Of a stretch of DNA of 64,000 bases, positions 26,795 through 35,405 are shown one piece after another. The translations under genes and the position numbers were made by a program. Position 1 is the stretch's first letter; each line of letters begins with the position of its first letter. The notes under the pieces are model-generated. The model was not told the DNA's origin, searched no databases, and saw only the letters and a program-made list of their open reading frames with translations. Source of the stretch: Roseisolibacter agri (GTDB lineage: Bacteria > Gemmatimonadota > Gemmatimonadetes > Gemmatimonadales > Gemmatimonadaceae); NCBI RefSeq assembly GCF_030159095.1, contig NZ_BRXS01000002.1, positions 862,709-926,708 on the forward strand. The letters run 5' to 3'.

Positions 26795-29161
26795 TCAGAA
26801 CCGCGCGACCGCGTACGAATCCCACCGCCACCGCGCGCCCGGCGTCAGCGCGCGCGCCGCGTCGAAGCGGAACAGGCCGTTGTAGAACGCGACGCCCGCG
26901 CCGGCGCTGCGCAGCATCGTCGCGTGGCGGAAGCCGTCGTGCAGCGCGTCGCGCGGGCCCGCCCAGCCGGCGTCCGTGAAGACCGCGGGCTGCACGTACG
27001 GCGGGCGCTCCCAGCGCAGCTCCGCGCGGCCGAGCCAGAACGCGTCGCCGCGGCGCGTGCCGGCCGTGTGGCCGCGCACCGTCTGCCAGCCGCCGAGCGC
27101 CCACCAGCGCTGCGGGGGGAGCGTGCCGGCGCTGGTGCCGCCGGCCGCCGTCGTGGCGATGCGGAATGCGCCCGGCAGCGTGCGCTCCACGCCCACGTCG
27201 AGCGCGGCGCGCAGGTACGCGAGCGAGCCCGCGGCCGCCTCGGCGCGCGCATCGCCCGTCAGGCGCCAGGGCGCCGCGTCGTCGCCGCGGTGGGCACGCC
27301 AGCGCACCGCGGCACCCGCGAGCGACGCGGCGCGCGCCGGGATCGTGTCGACGACGTTCGAGTCGAACGCCGCGCGGTCGTTGCCGAATGCGCGCTGCAC
27401 CGTGAAGCGGGCGTGCGCCGGCGCATCCGTCTGTCGCTCCGCGAAGGCCCGCCACGTCACGCCGTGGCCCGCGACGGCACCACCGCGCGCGGCGCGCACG
27501 CCCGTCAGCTCCGCGCCCGCGGCGCGGTAGTAGAACTGCTCGTCGAGGCCCGACATCACGTTCTGCAGGCTGGCGCCGAAGCGGAATGCCGCGCCGTAGT
27601 TGTCGGCCTGCTCCAGGCGGCGATAGGCGCCCGCGCGCCAGCGCCGGGCCACGTCGCCGCGCTCCATCCACGCCTCCGCACCGAATTGCCGGTCGGCCTC
27701 GGAGAAGCGCGCGCTCGCCTCCCAGCGGTAGCCGAGGCCGAGCGTCTGCCGCAGCGCGCCACCGACGGAGAGCCCCTCGACGCGGTTGTAGCGCGTGTAG
27801 CCGAACGGCCCGTGCAGCGTGACGGGCTGCGGCGCCCACGCCGGCTGGCGGTCCGCGTCGAGCAGCCGCGCCAGCTCCTCGCGCGCCGGCACCCGCCACC
27901 CCGCCTCGTCCTCGGCCAGGATGGGCGTGGTGAAGATCGACGCCGTCGCGAGCGCGGCCTCGTCGCACGGCACGACGACGCGTGCGGGCAGGCGGCGCCC
28001 GTAGCGCGTGCGGGTGCGCGTGGACTGCGTGCCGTCGCGGCACTGCGCGCCCACGTCCTCGCGGCGGGCGCGCGCGAGCGTGCGCAGGGAGCTGTCGCGC
28101 CACGCGCGATGCGCGCGCCAGAGGCGCAGCGAGTCGCGCCCCGTCCGCACGCCCGCGAGCGCGCCGCGCAGCGCGCCCGTGCGCAGCGAGTCGAGCGCCA
28201 CCAGCGAGTCGCGCCACGCGGCCAGCGCGGCGGCGCGCGGCGGGAGCGGTGGAAGCGCCGCGACCTCTGCGCTCGCGTCGACGCTCACCTGCGCGTACTC
28301 GAAGCGCTGCTCGATGCGCAGCCCGATGCGCGACGCGCCCGCCTCCAGCACGCCCTCGGCGTACTGTGCGCGTGGGAGCCAGATGCGCCCCTCGTGCAGC
28401 GCGTGCTCGATGGTGACCGCGCGCAGCTCGCCGCGCGCGGGGCCCAGGAGCCAGGGGATCCAGCGCGGCGGCCGCTCGGTGCGGTCCTCCGACGCGCGCG
28501 CCTGCTCCCACAGGTCGATCGGCGCGGTGGTGCGGTAGGCCGCGCGCACGAGCTGCGCGGTGCGCTCGTCGAACCAGAAGGAGCCGACGCTGAGCCGCCA
28601 GCCCGCGCGCCGCGGCGTCACGCGCAGCTCGCGCAGGCGCACCGCGCCGCCGTCCGGCAGGCGGATGCTCACGGAGTCGCCGACCGCGTACGCGTAGTAC
28701 GTCTCCGCGCCGTCGGCGAGCGGGTGCACCAGCTCGTTCTCGCGCGTCTCGGTGCGCACGAAGCGGCCGCCGCCGATCCAGAGCGCGTCGCGGCCCGGGT
28801 AGTACGGCACCGGCGCGTCCACCGCGGCCGCGTCGTTCGTGCGCAGGCCGGGCACGCCCACGTACCGCCGCCGTCCGAGGATCTCGAGATCGACGCCGGC
28901 GGCGCGCGTCCAGCGCACGCGCGCCGCATTCTCCTGCCGGAAGATCGTGCGCTCCGGCCCCAGGTCGCCGAGCACGCCGAGGGTGGCGGTGACGCGCTCG
29001 CGGGCGAGAGCCTCGTAGGCGCGGAGGGCGGAGTCCTGCGCCAGGCGCGCGACGCGCGCGCGGGCGAGCAGCGCGGGCGCCGTGACGGGCGGCGGTGCCG
29101 TGTCGGCGCGCGGCTGCGCGACCGACACGAGCGCGACGGCGACGACGACCGCGAGCGGCAT
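26795..29161 (-). CDS. Predicted outer-membrane beta-barrel protein
   Basis: A 788-residue exported protein. The signal peptide is residues 1 to about 20 (VVVAVALVSVAQPRA). The N-terminal half (about 40-300) contains a region with repeated beta strands, followed by a charged alpha-helical stretch (about 310-400). The C-terminal 370 residues alternate hydrophobic and polar residues in strands such as RYNRVEGLSVGGALRQTLGL and YAVARF, ending in a C-terminal Phe typical of BAM substrates. The strand GYTRYNRVEGLSVG resembles Omp85/BamA-type or DUF5686-like barrels. Function unknown; it starts 18 bp after the preceding gene. Confidence 0.72.
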   Translation of the reverse strand: MPLAVVVAVALVSVAQPRADTAPPPVTAPALLARARVARLAQDSALRAYEALARERVTATLGVLGDLGPERTIFRQENAARVRWTRAAGVDLEILGRRRYVGVPGLRTNDAAAVDAPVPYYPGRDALWIGGGRFVRTETRENELVHPLADGAETYYAYAVGDSVSIRLPDGGAVRLRELRVTPRRAGWRLSVGSFWFDERTAQLVRAAYRTTAPIDLWEQARASEDRTERPPRWIPWLLGPARGELRAVTIEHALHEGRIWLPRAQYAEGVLEAGASRIGLRIEQRFEYAQVSVDASAEVAALPPLPPRAAALAAWRDSLVALDSLRTGALRGALAGVRTGRDSLRLWRAHRAWRDSSLRTLARARREDVGAQCRDGTQSTRTRTRYGRRLPARVVVPCDEAALATASIFTTPILAEDEAGWRVPAREELARLLDADRQPAWAPQPVTLHGPFGYTRYNRVEGLSVGGALRQTLGLGYRWEASARFSEADRQFGAEAWMERGDVARRWRAGAYRRLEQADNYGAAFRFGASLQNVMSGLDEQFYYRAAGAELTGVRAARGGAVAGHGVTWRAFAERQTDAPAHARFTVQRAFGNDRAAFDSNVVDTIPARAASLAGAAVRWRAHRGDDAAPWRLTGDARAEAAAGSLAYLRAALDVGVERTLPGAFRIATTAAGGTSAGTLPPQRWWALGGWQTVRGHTAGTRRGDAFWLGRAELRWERPPYVQPAVFTDAGWAGPRDALHDGFRHATMLRSAGAGVAFYNGLFRFDAARALTPGARWRWDSYAVARF

Positions 29162-29179
29162 GGCGCTAGGCGAGCGCGG

Positions 29180-30253
29180 TCACGCGTCGCCGCCGCGCAC
29201 GCGGTCGTCCACGCCGGCGCGCGCGGCCGCGTCGCGCACGATGGGATCCGCGGTCACGAGCACGCGCGGCGCGCCGCCCACGGTGAACGCGAGCTGCAGC
29301 GTCCACAGCGTGCGGCGCCACGCCGCGCCTTCCAGCTCGACGTCGCCGCGCACCACCTCGCTCACGACCTCGCGCCAGAGCGCGATCCCCGGCGCGCACG
29401 CCGTGGCGATGTGCGCGGCGGCGCGCTCCGCGCCGACGGCGCCGAGCTGCTCCGCGCGCGCCGCGCGGCCCGCGAGCACCGCGCGCACCAGCCCCTCGGC
29501 GCCGCCGGCCACGCGGTCCTGCCGCTCGCCGACCGTCGTCGCGTCGTCCCACTCGTTCGCGGCCGCGTCGTACGCGGCGACGATCGCGTCCTGCATCTCG
29601 TCGCCGAACTCGCCCTCGGCGAACGCGGCGCGCTCGCGCACGTGGTCGAGTGGGCCGGAGAGCCGCTGCGCGCGCGCGGGCGTCGGGTCGGCGCCCAGCT
29701 CCGCGGCCACCGACAGCAGGTAGCCGTTCCACGCGGCGAGCGTCGTCGGCAGCTTCCCGCCGGTGATCTGCACGAGCAGCGTCTCGGGATCGTCGATGGA
29801 CACCGGCAGCGGCGCGGCGACGGGCCGCTCGTCGTCCTCATCGCGCACCGGCTGCGGCGCGGGCGTCTCCGGCGCGCAGTGCGCGGCGCACGCGGCCAGC
29901 GCGAGGCGCGCGACGATCGCGCGCCGCTCGGCGGCGGGCACCACGTCCTCCGTCTTCGCCGCCGTCCTCGCGGTGGACTTCGTCGCGGTCGTGCGGCGCT
30001 TACGCGGCGCGTCGTCGTCGGGCGGCACGAACGCCTCCGCCAGCAGCGGCCAGAGCGCGAACGGGCTCGCCGCCGGCGTCAGGCCGGCCGCGCGCTCGCG
30101 GGCGGCAGCCGCGCGTGCGGCCTCGCGCACCGCGGCCACGTCGCCGTCGGCCGCGCGGGCCAGGGCGCGGTAGGCGCTCGCGTCCCACGCCACCGTCGGC
30201 GTGTCGGAGTCGAGCGGCGCGGGCGTGGCGACGGAGCGGGACGGAGCGGACAC
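29180..30253 (-). CDS. Hypothetical Ala-rich cytoplasmic protein
   Basis: A 357-residue, mostly helical protein without signal peptide or membrane helices. It has a charged linker with KRRTTATKST near residues 82-100. The second half (ITGGKLPTTLAAWNGYLLS, RLSGPLDHVRERAAFAEGEF, DAIVAAYDAAANEWDD) looks like a compact helical domain. No family recognised. It lies between the unknown exported protein upstream and the barrel protein downstream on the same strand, with only 18 bp to the latter, so co-expression is likely. Confidence 0.65.
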   Translation of the reverse strand: MSAPSRSVATPAPLDSDTPTVAWDASAYRALARAADGDVAAVREAARAAAARERAAGLTPAASPFALWPLLAEAFVPPDDDAPRKRRTTATKSTARTAAKTEDVVPAAERRAIVARLALAACAAHCAPETPAPQPVRDEDDERPVAAPLPVSIDDPETLLVQITGGKLPTTLAAWNGYLLSVAAELGADPTPARAQRLSGPLDHVRERAAFAEGEFGDEMQDAIVAAYDAAANEWDDATTVGERQDRVAGGAEGLVRAVLAGRAARAEQLGAVGAERAAAHIATACAPGIALWREVVSEVVRGDVELEGAAWRRTLWTLQLAFTVGGAPRVLVTADPIVRDAAARAGVDDRVRGGDA

Positions 30254-30288
30254 GGCGAGGCGACGGTCGGATGTGAGCGCGAATGCAT

Positions 30289-30320
30289 GCGGCGACGGAG
30301 CCCGATGGCCCCGTCGCCGC
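30289..30320 (-). terminator. Terminator-like hairpin
   Basis: A 10-bp perfect stem (30289-30298 with 30311-30320) lies 26 bp beyond the stop of the gene ending at 30346 and upstream of the next start at 30253. Confidence 0.5.
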
Positions 30321-30345
30321 GAAAGCTAACCGTCCCCGACGCCCG

Positions 30346-32145
30346 TCAGTCGTCGGCGCCGTCGACGTGCACGTTGAGCACGGTGGTCGCGGGCGTGCCG
30401 CCCTTCGGCGTCACGATCAGCTCGACGCGGTACTCGCCGGGCGGCACCGAGGGCCAGCTGACCGTGAGCGCGCGGCCCGGCAGGCCGTCCGGACGTCCCG
30501 TGTCCTGGAAGCGCACCGACACCGGCCGCACGGCGCTGCCCACGCGCATCGCGCTGCGCACGCGCTCCAGCCGCGTCGTGTTGAGGCGCGTCGCGTTCAG
30601 CGACACCTCGGCCGGCGCGCCGGGCGACGCGGGGCGGTAGCTCTCCCAGTAGATGCCGATCGTGCTGCCCGCGCGGATGCGGTTCGCGCCCAGCGCGTCC
30701 GGCAGCACCGACTCGAGCGTGGGCGCGTTGCCGGCGCCCTTCTTCAGCAGCAGCACGTCGGAGAGCGCCGCGTCCGCGGCCAGCGGCTCGATGGCGTAGC
30801 GCGCGCGCGCGGCGCGGCCCTGCTTCTCGCCGAGCACCTCGAGGCTCACGAGCACGGGCTTCGGCGCGACGGTGGCGCGCACCGCGCCGCGCCGCGGCTG
30901 GTCCGCCGCGCGCGCGACCACGCGCGGCCCGCCGCTGTCGGCGACGCCGAGCCCCACGCGCACCGTGCCCGAGCCCCAGTCGCGGTCCGTCTCGACGTCC
31001 CACGCGCCCACGACGACGGCCGAGTCGCCGCGGCGGAAGCGCGCGAGCTGGTGACGCAGCGGCACGAAGCCGCGCGGCGCGTAGCGCGGCGCGTAGCGCA
31101 TGCGCGGCAGCGCCTCGTCCAGCTTCCACGCGTCGGCCGGCGCGGTGGCCGGCGACGACAGCGCGGCGGCGCGCGGCGTGAAGTCGAAGCTCGGCGTCGG
31201 CTCGTGGCCGATGACCGACGGCGCGCGCGTGTCGAGCGCGCCGGCCGTCTGCACCGACCACGCGACGGGCCAGCCGTAGCGCAGCTCGCTCTCCGCCATG
31301 TCGTCGCCGTACGTCATGTCGTACGGGATGCCGCCCATCGCGTGCGCGCGCGTGATGACGCGGCGCGCGGCCAGCTCGTTGCGCGCGTCGTTGCCGTCGA
31401 GCATCCAGAGCGGCTGCGCGAGCCACCAGAAGCGGCGCTCCCAGCCCGCGCGCGCGTCCGTCGGGCTCCCCTCGCAGCCGAGCGCCCTGTAGGCGTCGCG
31501 CTCCTTGCTGGTGAGCCAGAGCGAGAGGTCGCGCCACGCGCAGCGCTCGTTGGCGGGCATGAGCGCGAGCGCGCTGTCGAACGCCGCGGTGGCGTCGGCA
31601 TGGCGGTTGGCGATGTGCGCCGCGGTGCCGCGCAGCGCCGCGCACCACCACGGCGTGCCCGCGCACGCGGCGGCGGCGCGGATCGCGTCCTCGGGACGCT
31701 TGGCCTCGTCGAGGTAGCGCACGCGCTGCGTCGCGGCCCAGTCGTCGCGCGGATCGGCGGCGGCGGCGCGGGCGAGCAGCGCCAGCAGCTCCTCGCGCTC
31801 GGTGACGACGTTGGAGCGCTCGTCGAGCGGCGGGACGTCGCCGTTGTTGTTCCAGTAGCACAGGCGCCCGATGCGCTCCTCGCAGCGCGCCTCGGCCCCG
31901 CCGTTGTAGAAGCGCAGCCCCTCGCGGCGCGAGCGCTCGAACGCCTTCTGCGCGGCGCGCGCCTCGGTCACCAGCGGGTGGTCGACGTGGCCCGCGGTGG
32001 CGGGGGCCGGGGCGGAGGCCACCGGCGTGGCGGCGGCCGGTGCGGCGGGCGACGCGGGCGTGGCGCCCTGCGCGGCGCCCGCCACGGGGGCGAGCGCCAC
32101 GGCGAGCGGGATCGCGGCGGCGAGGAGCCGGCGACGGAGAGGCAT
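30346..32145 (-). CDS. Hypothetical exported protein (599 aa)
   Basis: An exported protein with a classic signal peptide (RRRLLAAAIPLAVALAPVAGAAQG). It continues with an Ala/Pro linker (about 25-55) and a region that could be helical repeats (ADPRDDWAATQRVRYLDEAKRPEDAIRAAAAC, TPWWCAALRGTAAHIANRHADATAAFDSALALMP, TPR-like). The segment SELRYGWPVAWS around residue 290 recalls GWxTD-type proteins, but I would not assign it. The C-terminal 200 residues are beta-rich. The ATG at 32145 places the signal peptide correctly; longer frames are shadows. Role unknown. Confidence 0.72.
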   Translation of the reverse strand: MPLRRRLLAAAIPLAVALAPVAGAAQGATPASPAAPAAATPVASAPAPATAGHVDHPLVTEARAAQKAFERSRREGLRFYNGGAEARCEERIGRLCYWNNNGDVPPLDERSNVVTEREELLALLARAAAADPRDDWAATQRVRYLDEAKRPEDAIRAAAACAGTPWWCAALRGTAAHIANRHADATAAFDSALALMPANERCAWRDLSLWLTSKERDAYRALGCEGSPTDARAGWERRFWWLAQPLWMLDGNDARNELAARRVITRAHAMGGIPYDMTYGDDMAESELRYGWPVAWSVQTAGALDTRAPSVIGHEPTPSFDFTPRAAALSSPATAPADAWKLDEALPRMRYAPRYAPRGFVPLRHQLARFRRGDSAVVVGAWDVETDRDWGSGTVRVGLGVADSGGPRVVARAADQPRRGAVRATVAPKPVLVSLEVLGEKQGRAARARYAIEPLAADAALSDVLLLKKGAGNAPTLESVLPDALGANRIRAGSTIGIYWESYRPASPGAPAEVSLNATRLNTTRLERVRSAMRVGSAVRPVSVRFQDTGRPDGLPGRALTVSWPSVPPGEYRVELIVTPKGGTPATTVLNVHVDGADD

Positions 32146-32276
32146 CGGACGGGGCGGGACCGGGGGCGGGACGGCGCCGGCGGCGTGTCCCTCTGTCCCC
32201 ATGTTAGCGCCGTTCGCGCCAACGTGTTCCGCCCGCCGGCCAGTGGCCCCTGGGGAGCGGGTGGGCCGTCCCGGCC

Positions 32277-32954
32277 TCAGGCCTCGCGCATCGTCAGCAC
32301 GAACCCCACGCCGCGCGAGGTGCGGATCTCGGGGCGGGTGACGCCGCGCAGCTTCTGGCGCAGCCGCGCCACGTGCGCGTCGACGACGTTGGAGCCCGGG
32401 TCGAACTTCATGTTCCACACGTGCTCCAGCAGCTCGGTGCGCGACACGACCTCCTCGGCGCGCAGCATGAGGTGCTCGAGCATCGCGAACTCCTTGGGCG
32501 TGAGCGACACGTCCTTGCCGTTGCCCAGGACCGTGCGGGCGAGGCGGTTCATCGCCAGGTCGCCGATGACCAGCTGCTGGTCGGCGCGGTTGGCGCCCCC
32601 GCGGCGCACGGCGGCGCGCAGGCGGGCCTTGAGCACCTCGGGGTTCACCGGCTTGAGCAGGTAGTCGTCGGCGCCGGCGTCCAGCCCCTTCACGATGTCC
32701 TGGTCGTCGTCGCGGCCGGTCATGATGAGGACCGGCACGTCGCGGCCCTCGCGGCGCAGCGTGCGCACGACCTCGAGCCCGCTGCGATCGGGGAGCTCGA
32801 GGTCCAGCAGCACGGCGTCGTAGGCGGAGGCGAGCGCGGCGTCGCGCCCCTCGTCCGCGCTGCGGGTGACGTCGACCGCGTATCCGGCCTCGCCGAGCGT
32901 GCGCTCGACGAGCCGTGCCAGCATCCGGTCGTCCTCGATGATCAGGACGCGCAT
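32277..32954 (-). CDS. OmpR/PhoB-type response regulator
   Basis: A 225-residue regulator: receiver domain 1-115 with acidic pocket IEDD, phosphoacceptor Asp in VLLDLELPD (about residue 51), Thr and Lys switch residues in LIMTGRD and LLKPVN, then a winged-helix DNA-binding domain (about 128-222, SLTPKEFAMLEHLML, VVDAHVARLRQKL, RTSRGVGFVL). The CHASE kinase upstream on the same strand (198-bp gap) is the likely partner. Targets are unknown. Confidence 0.93.
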   Translation of the reverse strand: MRVLIIEDDRMLARLVERTLGEAGYAVDVTRSADEGRDAALASAYDAVLLDLELPDRSGLEVVRTLRREGRDVPVLIMTGRDDDQDIVKGLDAGADDYLLKPVNPEVLKARLRAAVRRGGANRADQQLVIGDLAMNRLARTVLGNGKDVSLTPKEFAMLEHLMLRAEEVVSRTELLEHVWNMKFDPGSNVVDAHVARLRQKLRGVTRPEIRTSRGVGFVLTMREA

Positions 32955-33152
32955 CGTACTCTCGGAAAGGGGACGACCACGCGCGATGCGCGTGTCGTGC
33001 GGTTCATTCGGCTCGTGCGGTCCCGTTCGGCATCGCGACCGACCGTGCGGCCACTGCCATCCTACGCGCGCATGCCGACGAGGCAAGAGACGCCGCACTT
33101 CGTCCGCGCGCACGTCTGACGAATTCTTCACGAGTGACGCCTGTCGCCGGCG

Positions 33153-35192
33153 TCATCGCTTGGCGGTGCGACGATTCTCGCGGGGAAGCGTCACGTGGAA
33201 GGTGCTGCCCACGCCGATCGACGATTCGACCGTGAGCGCGCCGCCCAGCAACTCCGCGAGCCGTCGCGAGATCGGAAGGCCGAGTCCGGTGCCACCGGGT
33301 GCGGTGCCCGGCAGCTGCACGAACTCCTCGAAGATGCGCTCCTGGTCGTCGCGCGCGATGCCCGGCCCGCTGTCGCTGACGCTGATGAGCACGGCGTCGG
33401 CCGCGGTACGCCGGCGGCGGCGGCCCGGCTGCACGGCTCCGTGCGGCAGGCACTCGCACGTGATGCGCACCGGATGGCCGGCGCCGAACTTGGTCGCGTT
33501 GGAGAGCAGGTTGAGCAGGATCTGCCGCAGCCGCCGCGGATCGGTGCGGATCGACAGCGCGCACGCGGAGCGCGAGAGCTCGAGCACGCACCCACGCTCC
33601 TGCGCCATCGGGCGGATGGTCGTGAGCAGGTCCTCCAGCAGCTCGTCGAGGCGCACCGGCTCCGGCGCGACGTCGATCTTCCCCGCCTCGAGCTTGCTGA
33701 GGTCGAGCACGTCGTTCACCAGCTCCAGCAGGTGGCGCGCGGCGCGCTGGCTGCGGCGGATCCCGTCCTCGTGCGTCGGCGGCAGCGCGCCGTACACGCC
33801 GCCCAGCAGCAGGTCGTTGTAGCCGAGGATCGCGTTGATGGGCGTGCGCAGCTCGTGGCTCATCGCGGCGAAGAAGCGCGAGCGCATCGCCTCGCTGCGC
33901 TCCGCGCGCTCGCGGGCGCGCACCTCGGCGCGCGTGAGGAGGAAGAGCGCCAGGCTGACGCCGAGGCCCGCGAGCGCGACCAGCACGGCGAGCGCGTCGC
34001 GCGACGCGCCGCCGCGCTCGGGGATCGACTCGAAGACCAGCGTCCACGGCCGTCCGCCCACGTCGAGCGTGCGCACCGCCTGCAGCGGCGGCGCGGCGAG
34101 CGGGTCGAGCACGGCGCCGTCGTTCACCGGGAGCTGCACCCCGGGGAGCCGGCGCGAGTCGGCCAGCAGCGTGGCGCGCGAGGTGTCGCGGCCGTCGTGC
34201 AGGCGGAAGAGAACGCGCGGCTCCTGCTCGCTGCCGAAGATGCCGGCGAGCAGGTCGTCGGCGCGGAAGGCGGCGTAGACGAAGCCGGTGAGCGCCTCGC
34301 GCCGCGCCGCCACGTCGCCCACCGGCGCACCGGTGCGGTAGACGGGCACGTAGACGAGGAAGCCGCGCTGGCGCTCGGGCCCCGCGTCCTGCACCAGCGT
34401 GACCGCGCCGCTGGACGCGGGCAGGCCGGTGTCGCGCGCGCGCGCCATCGCCGCCCGGCGCACCGCGTCGCTGTACATGTCGTAGCCGAGCGCGGTGCGG
34501 TTGCGCGCGTCGAGCGGCTCGAGGAAGACGATCGCGTGCTGCTCGTCGCGCGGGACGTCGGGCCAGAGGCGTCCGGCCGCGCTGCCGCGCGCGTGCAGCG
34601 ACACGAGCCGCGCGGCGACGGCGGCGGTGTCGGCGGTCCACGGCCCCAGGCGCTCGCTGTAGCCGAGGGCGCGCACGCCCGGAAAGCGCCCCGCGAGGTC
34701 GAGGTGCGAGACGAAGCTGCCGAAGTCCGCGGCGGTGACCGTCTCGCTCGCGGCGAACAGCGCGCCCGCGCCGTGCAGCAGCGCGATGTAGGTGTCGATG
34801 CGCGCGTTGATGCGGTCCTCCGCCCCCTGCCGCGCGTTCTCGAAGCGCGCTTCCGCGCGGCTGCGCCCGGAGATGGCGACGAAGGCCGTGGCCGCGACGG
34901 TGAAGAGCAGCGACGCGGCCAGCACGAGGAAGGGCGAGCGGCGCGGCCAGCGCCGCGCGGCCCGCTGGCGGGCCTCGACGTCCCCGGCCCGCAGCACCGC
35001 ATGCGCGCTGACGCCGCGGGCCGGATCGTCGCTCGCGTGGTCCCCGGGATGCTCGCCCGCGTGCTCGCCCGCGTGATCGCCCGCGCGGTCGCCACCCCCG
35101 GCGCCGGCCGCGCGGGGGCGGACCGCATCCGGGGGCGCGGCGTCGAGCGCGCCGGGCGCGTCGGGGGCGCCGGGCGGCGGGGGCGAGGACAT
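33153..35192 (-). CDS. CHASE-domain sensor histidine kinase
   Basis: A 679-residue membrane kinase. A hydrophilic cytoplasmic N-terminus (1-85) contains an acidic/His tract, GDHAGEHAGEHPGDHASDD, at about 38-56. A membrane helix at about 87-107 leads into a periplasmic CHASE domain (about 120-330, with ALGYSERLGPW, DMYSDAVRRAAM, PVYRTGAP), then a second helix (about 410-435) and the kinase core: H-box SHELRTPINAILGY, N-box, and G-boxes DSGPGIA and GGTGLGLPISRRLAE. CHASE domains bind small extracellular ligands. The partner is probably the regulator at 32277. A 213-bp spacer separates it from the divergent hybrid kinase. Confidence 0.92.
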   Translation of the reverse strand: MSSPPPPGAPDAPGALDAAPPDAVRPRAAGAGGGDRAGDHAGEHAGEHPGDHASDDPARGVSAHAVLRAGDVEARQRAARRWPRRSPFLVLAASLLFTVAATAFVAISGRSRAEARFENARQGAEDRINARIDTYIALLHGAGALFAASETVTAADFGSFVSHLDLAGRFPGVRALGYSERLGPWTADTAAVAARLVSLHARGSAAGRLWPDVPRDEQHAIVFLEPLDARNRTALGYDMYSDAVRRAAMARARDTGLPASSGAVTLVQDAGPERQRGFLVYVPVYRTGAPVGDVAARREALTGFVYAAFRADDLLAGIFGSEQEPRVLFRLHDGRDTSRATLLADSRRLPGVQLPVNDGAVLDPLAAPPLQAVRTLDVGGRPWTLVFESIPERGGASRDALAVLVALAGLGVSLALFLLTRAEVRARERAERSEAMRSRFFAAMSHELRTPINAILGYNDLLLGGVYGALPPTHEDGIRRSQRAARHLLELVNDVLDLSKLEAGKIDVAPEPVRLDELLEDLLTTIRPMAQERGCVLELSRSACALSIRTDPRRLRQILLNLLSNATKFGAGHPVRITCECLPHGAVQPGRRRRRTAADAVLISVSDSGPGIARDDQERIFEEFVQLPGTAPGGTGLGLPISRRLAELLGGALTVESSIGVGSTFHVTLPRENRRTAKR

Positions 35193-35405
35193 CAGGGCAG
35201 GATGCGCAGGGGCGGCGGAGCGACGAAGGTAGCGGTCCCTGCCGTCCGCTTCGCAAGCGCGGGGCCGGATGGGTGGCCCGACGCGCGACTGGCCTCCGGG
35301 CGCCGTTGGTTTAGACTCCACCGCGGCGCACGGCGGCGCCAGCCTCGTCGTCTCCGAGGCCTGTCCTGGCCCCCGCCGCGCGAGCCCCCGCGGTCACCGA
35401 GCCTC

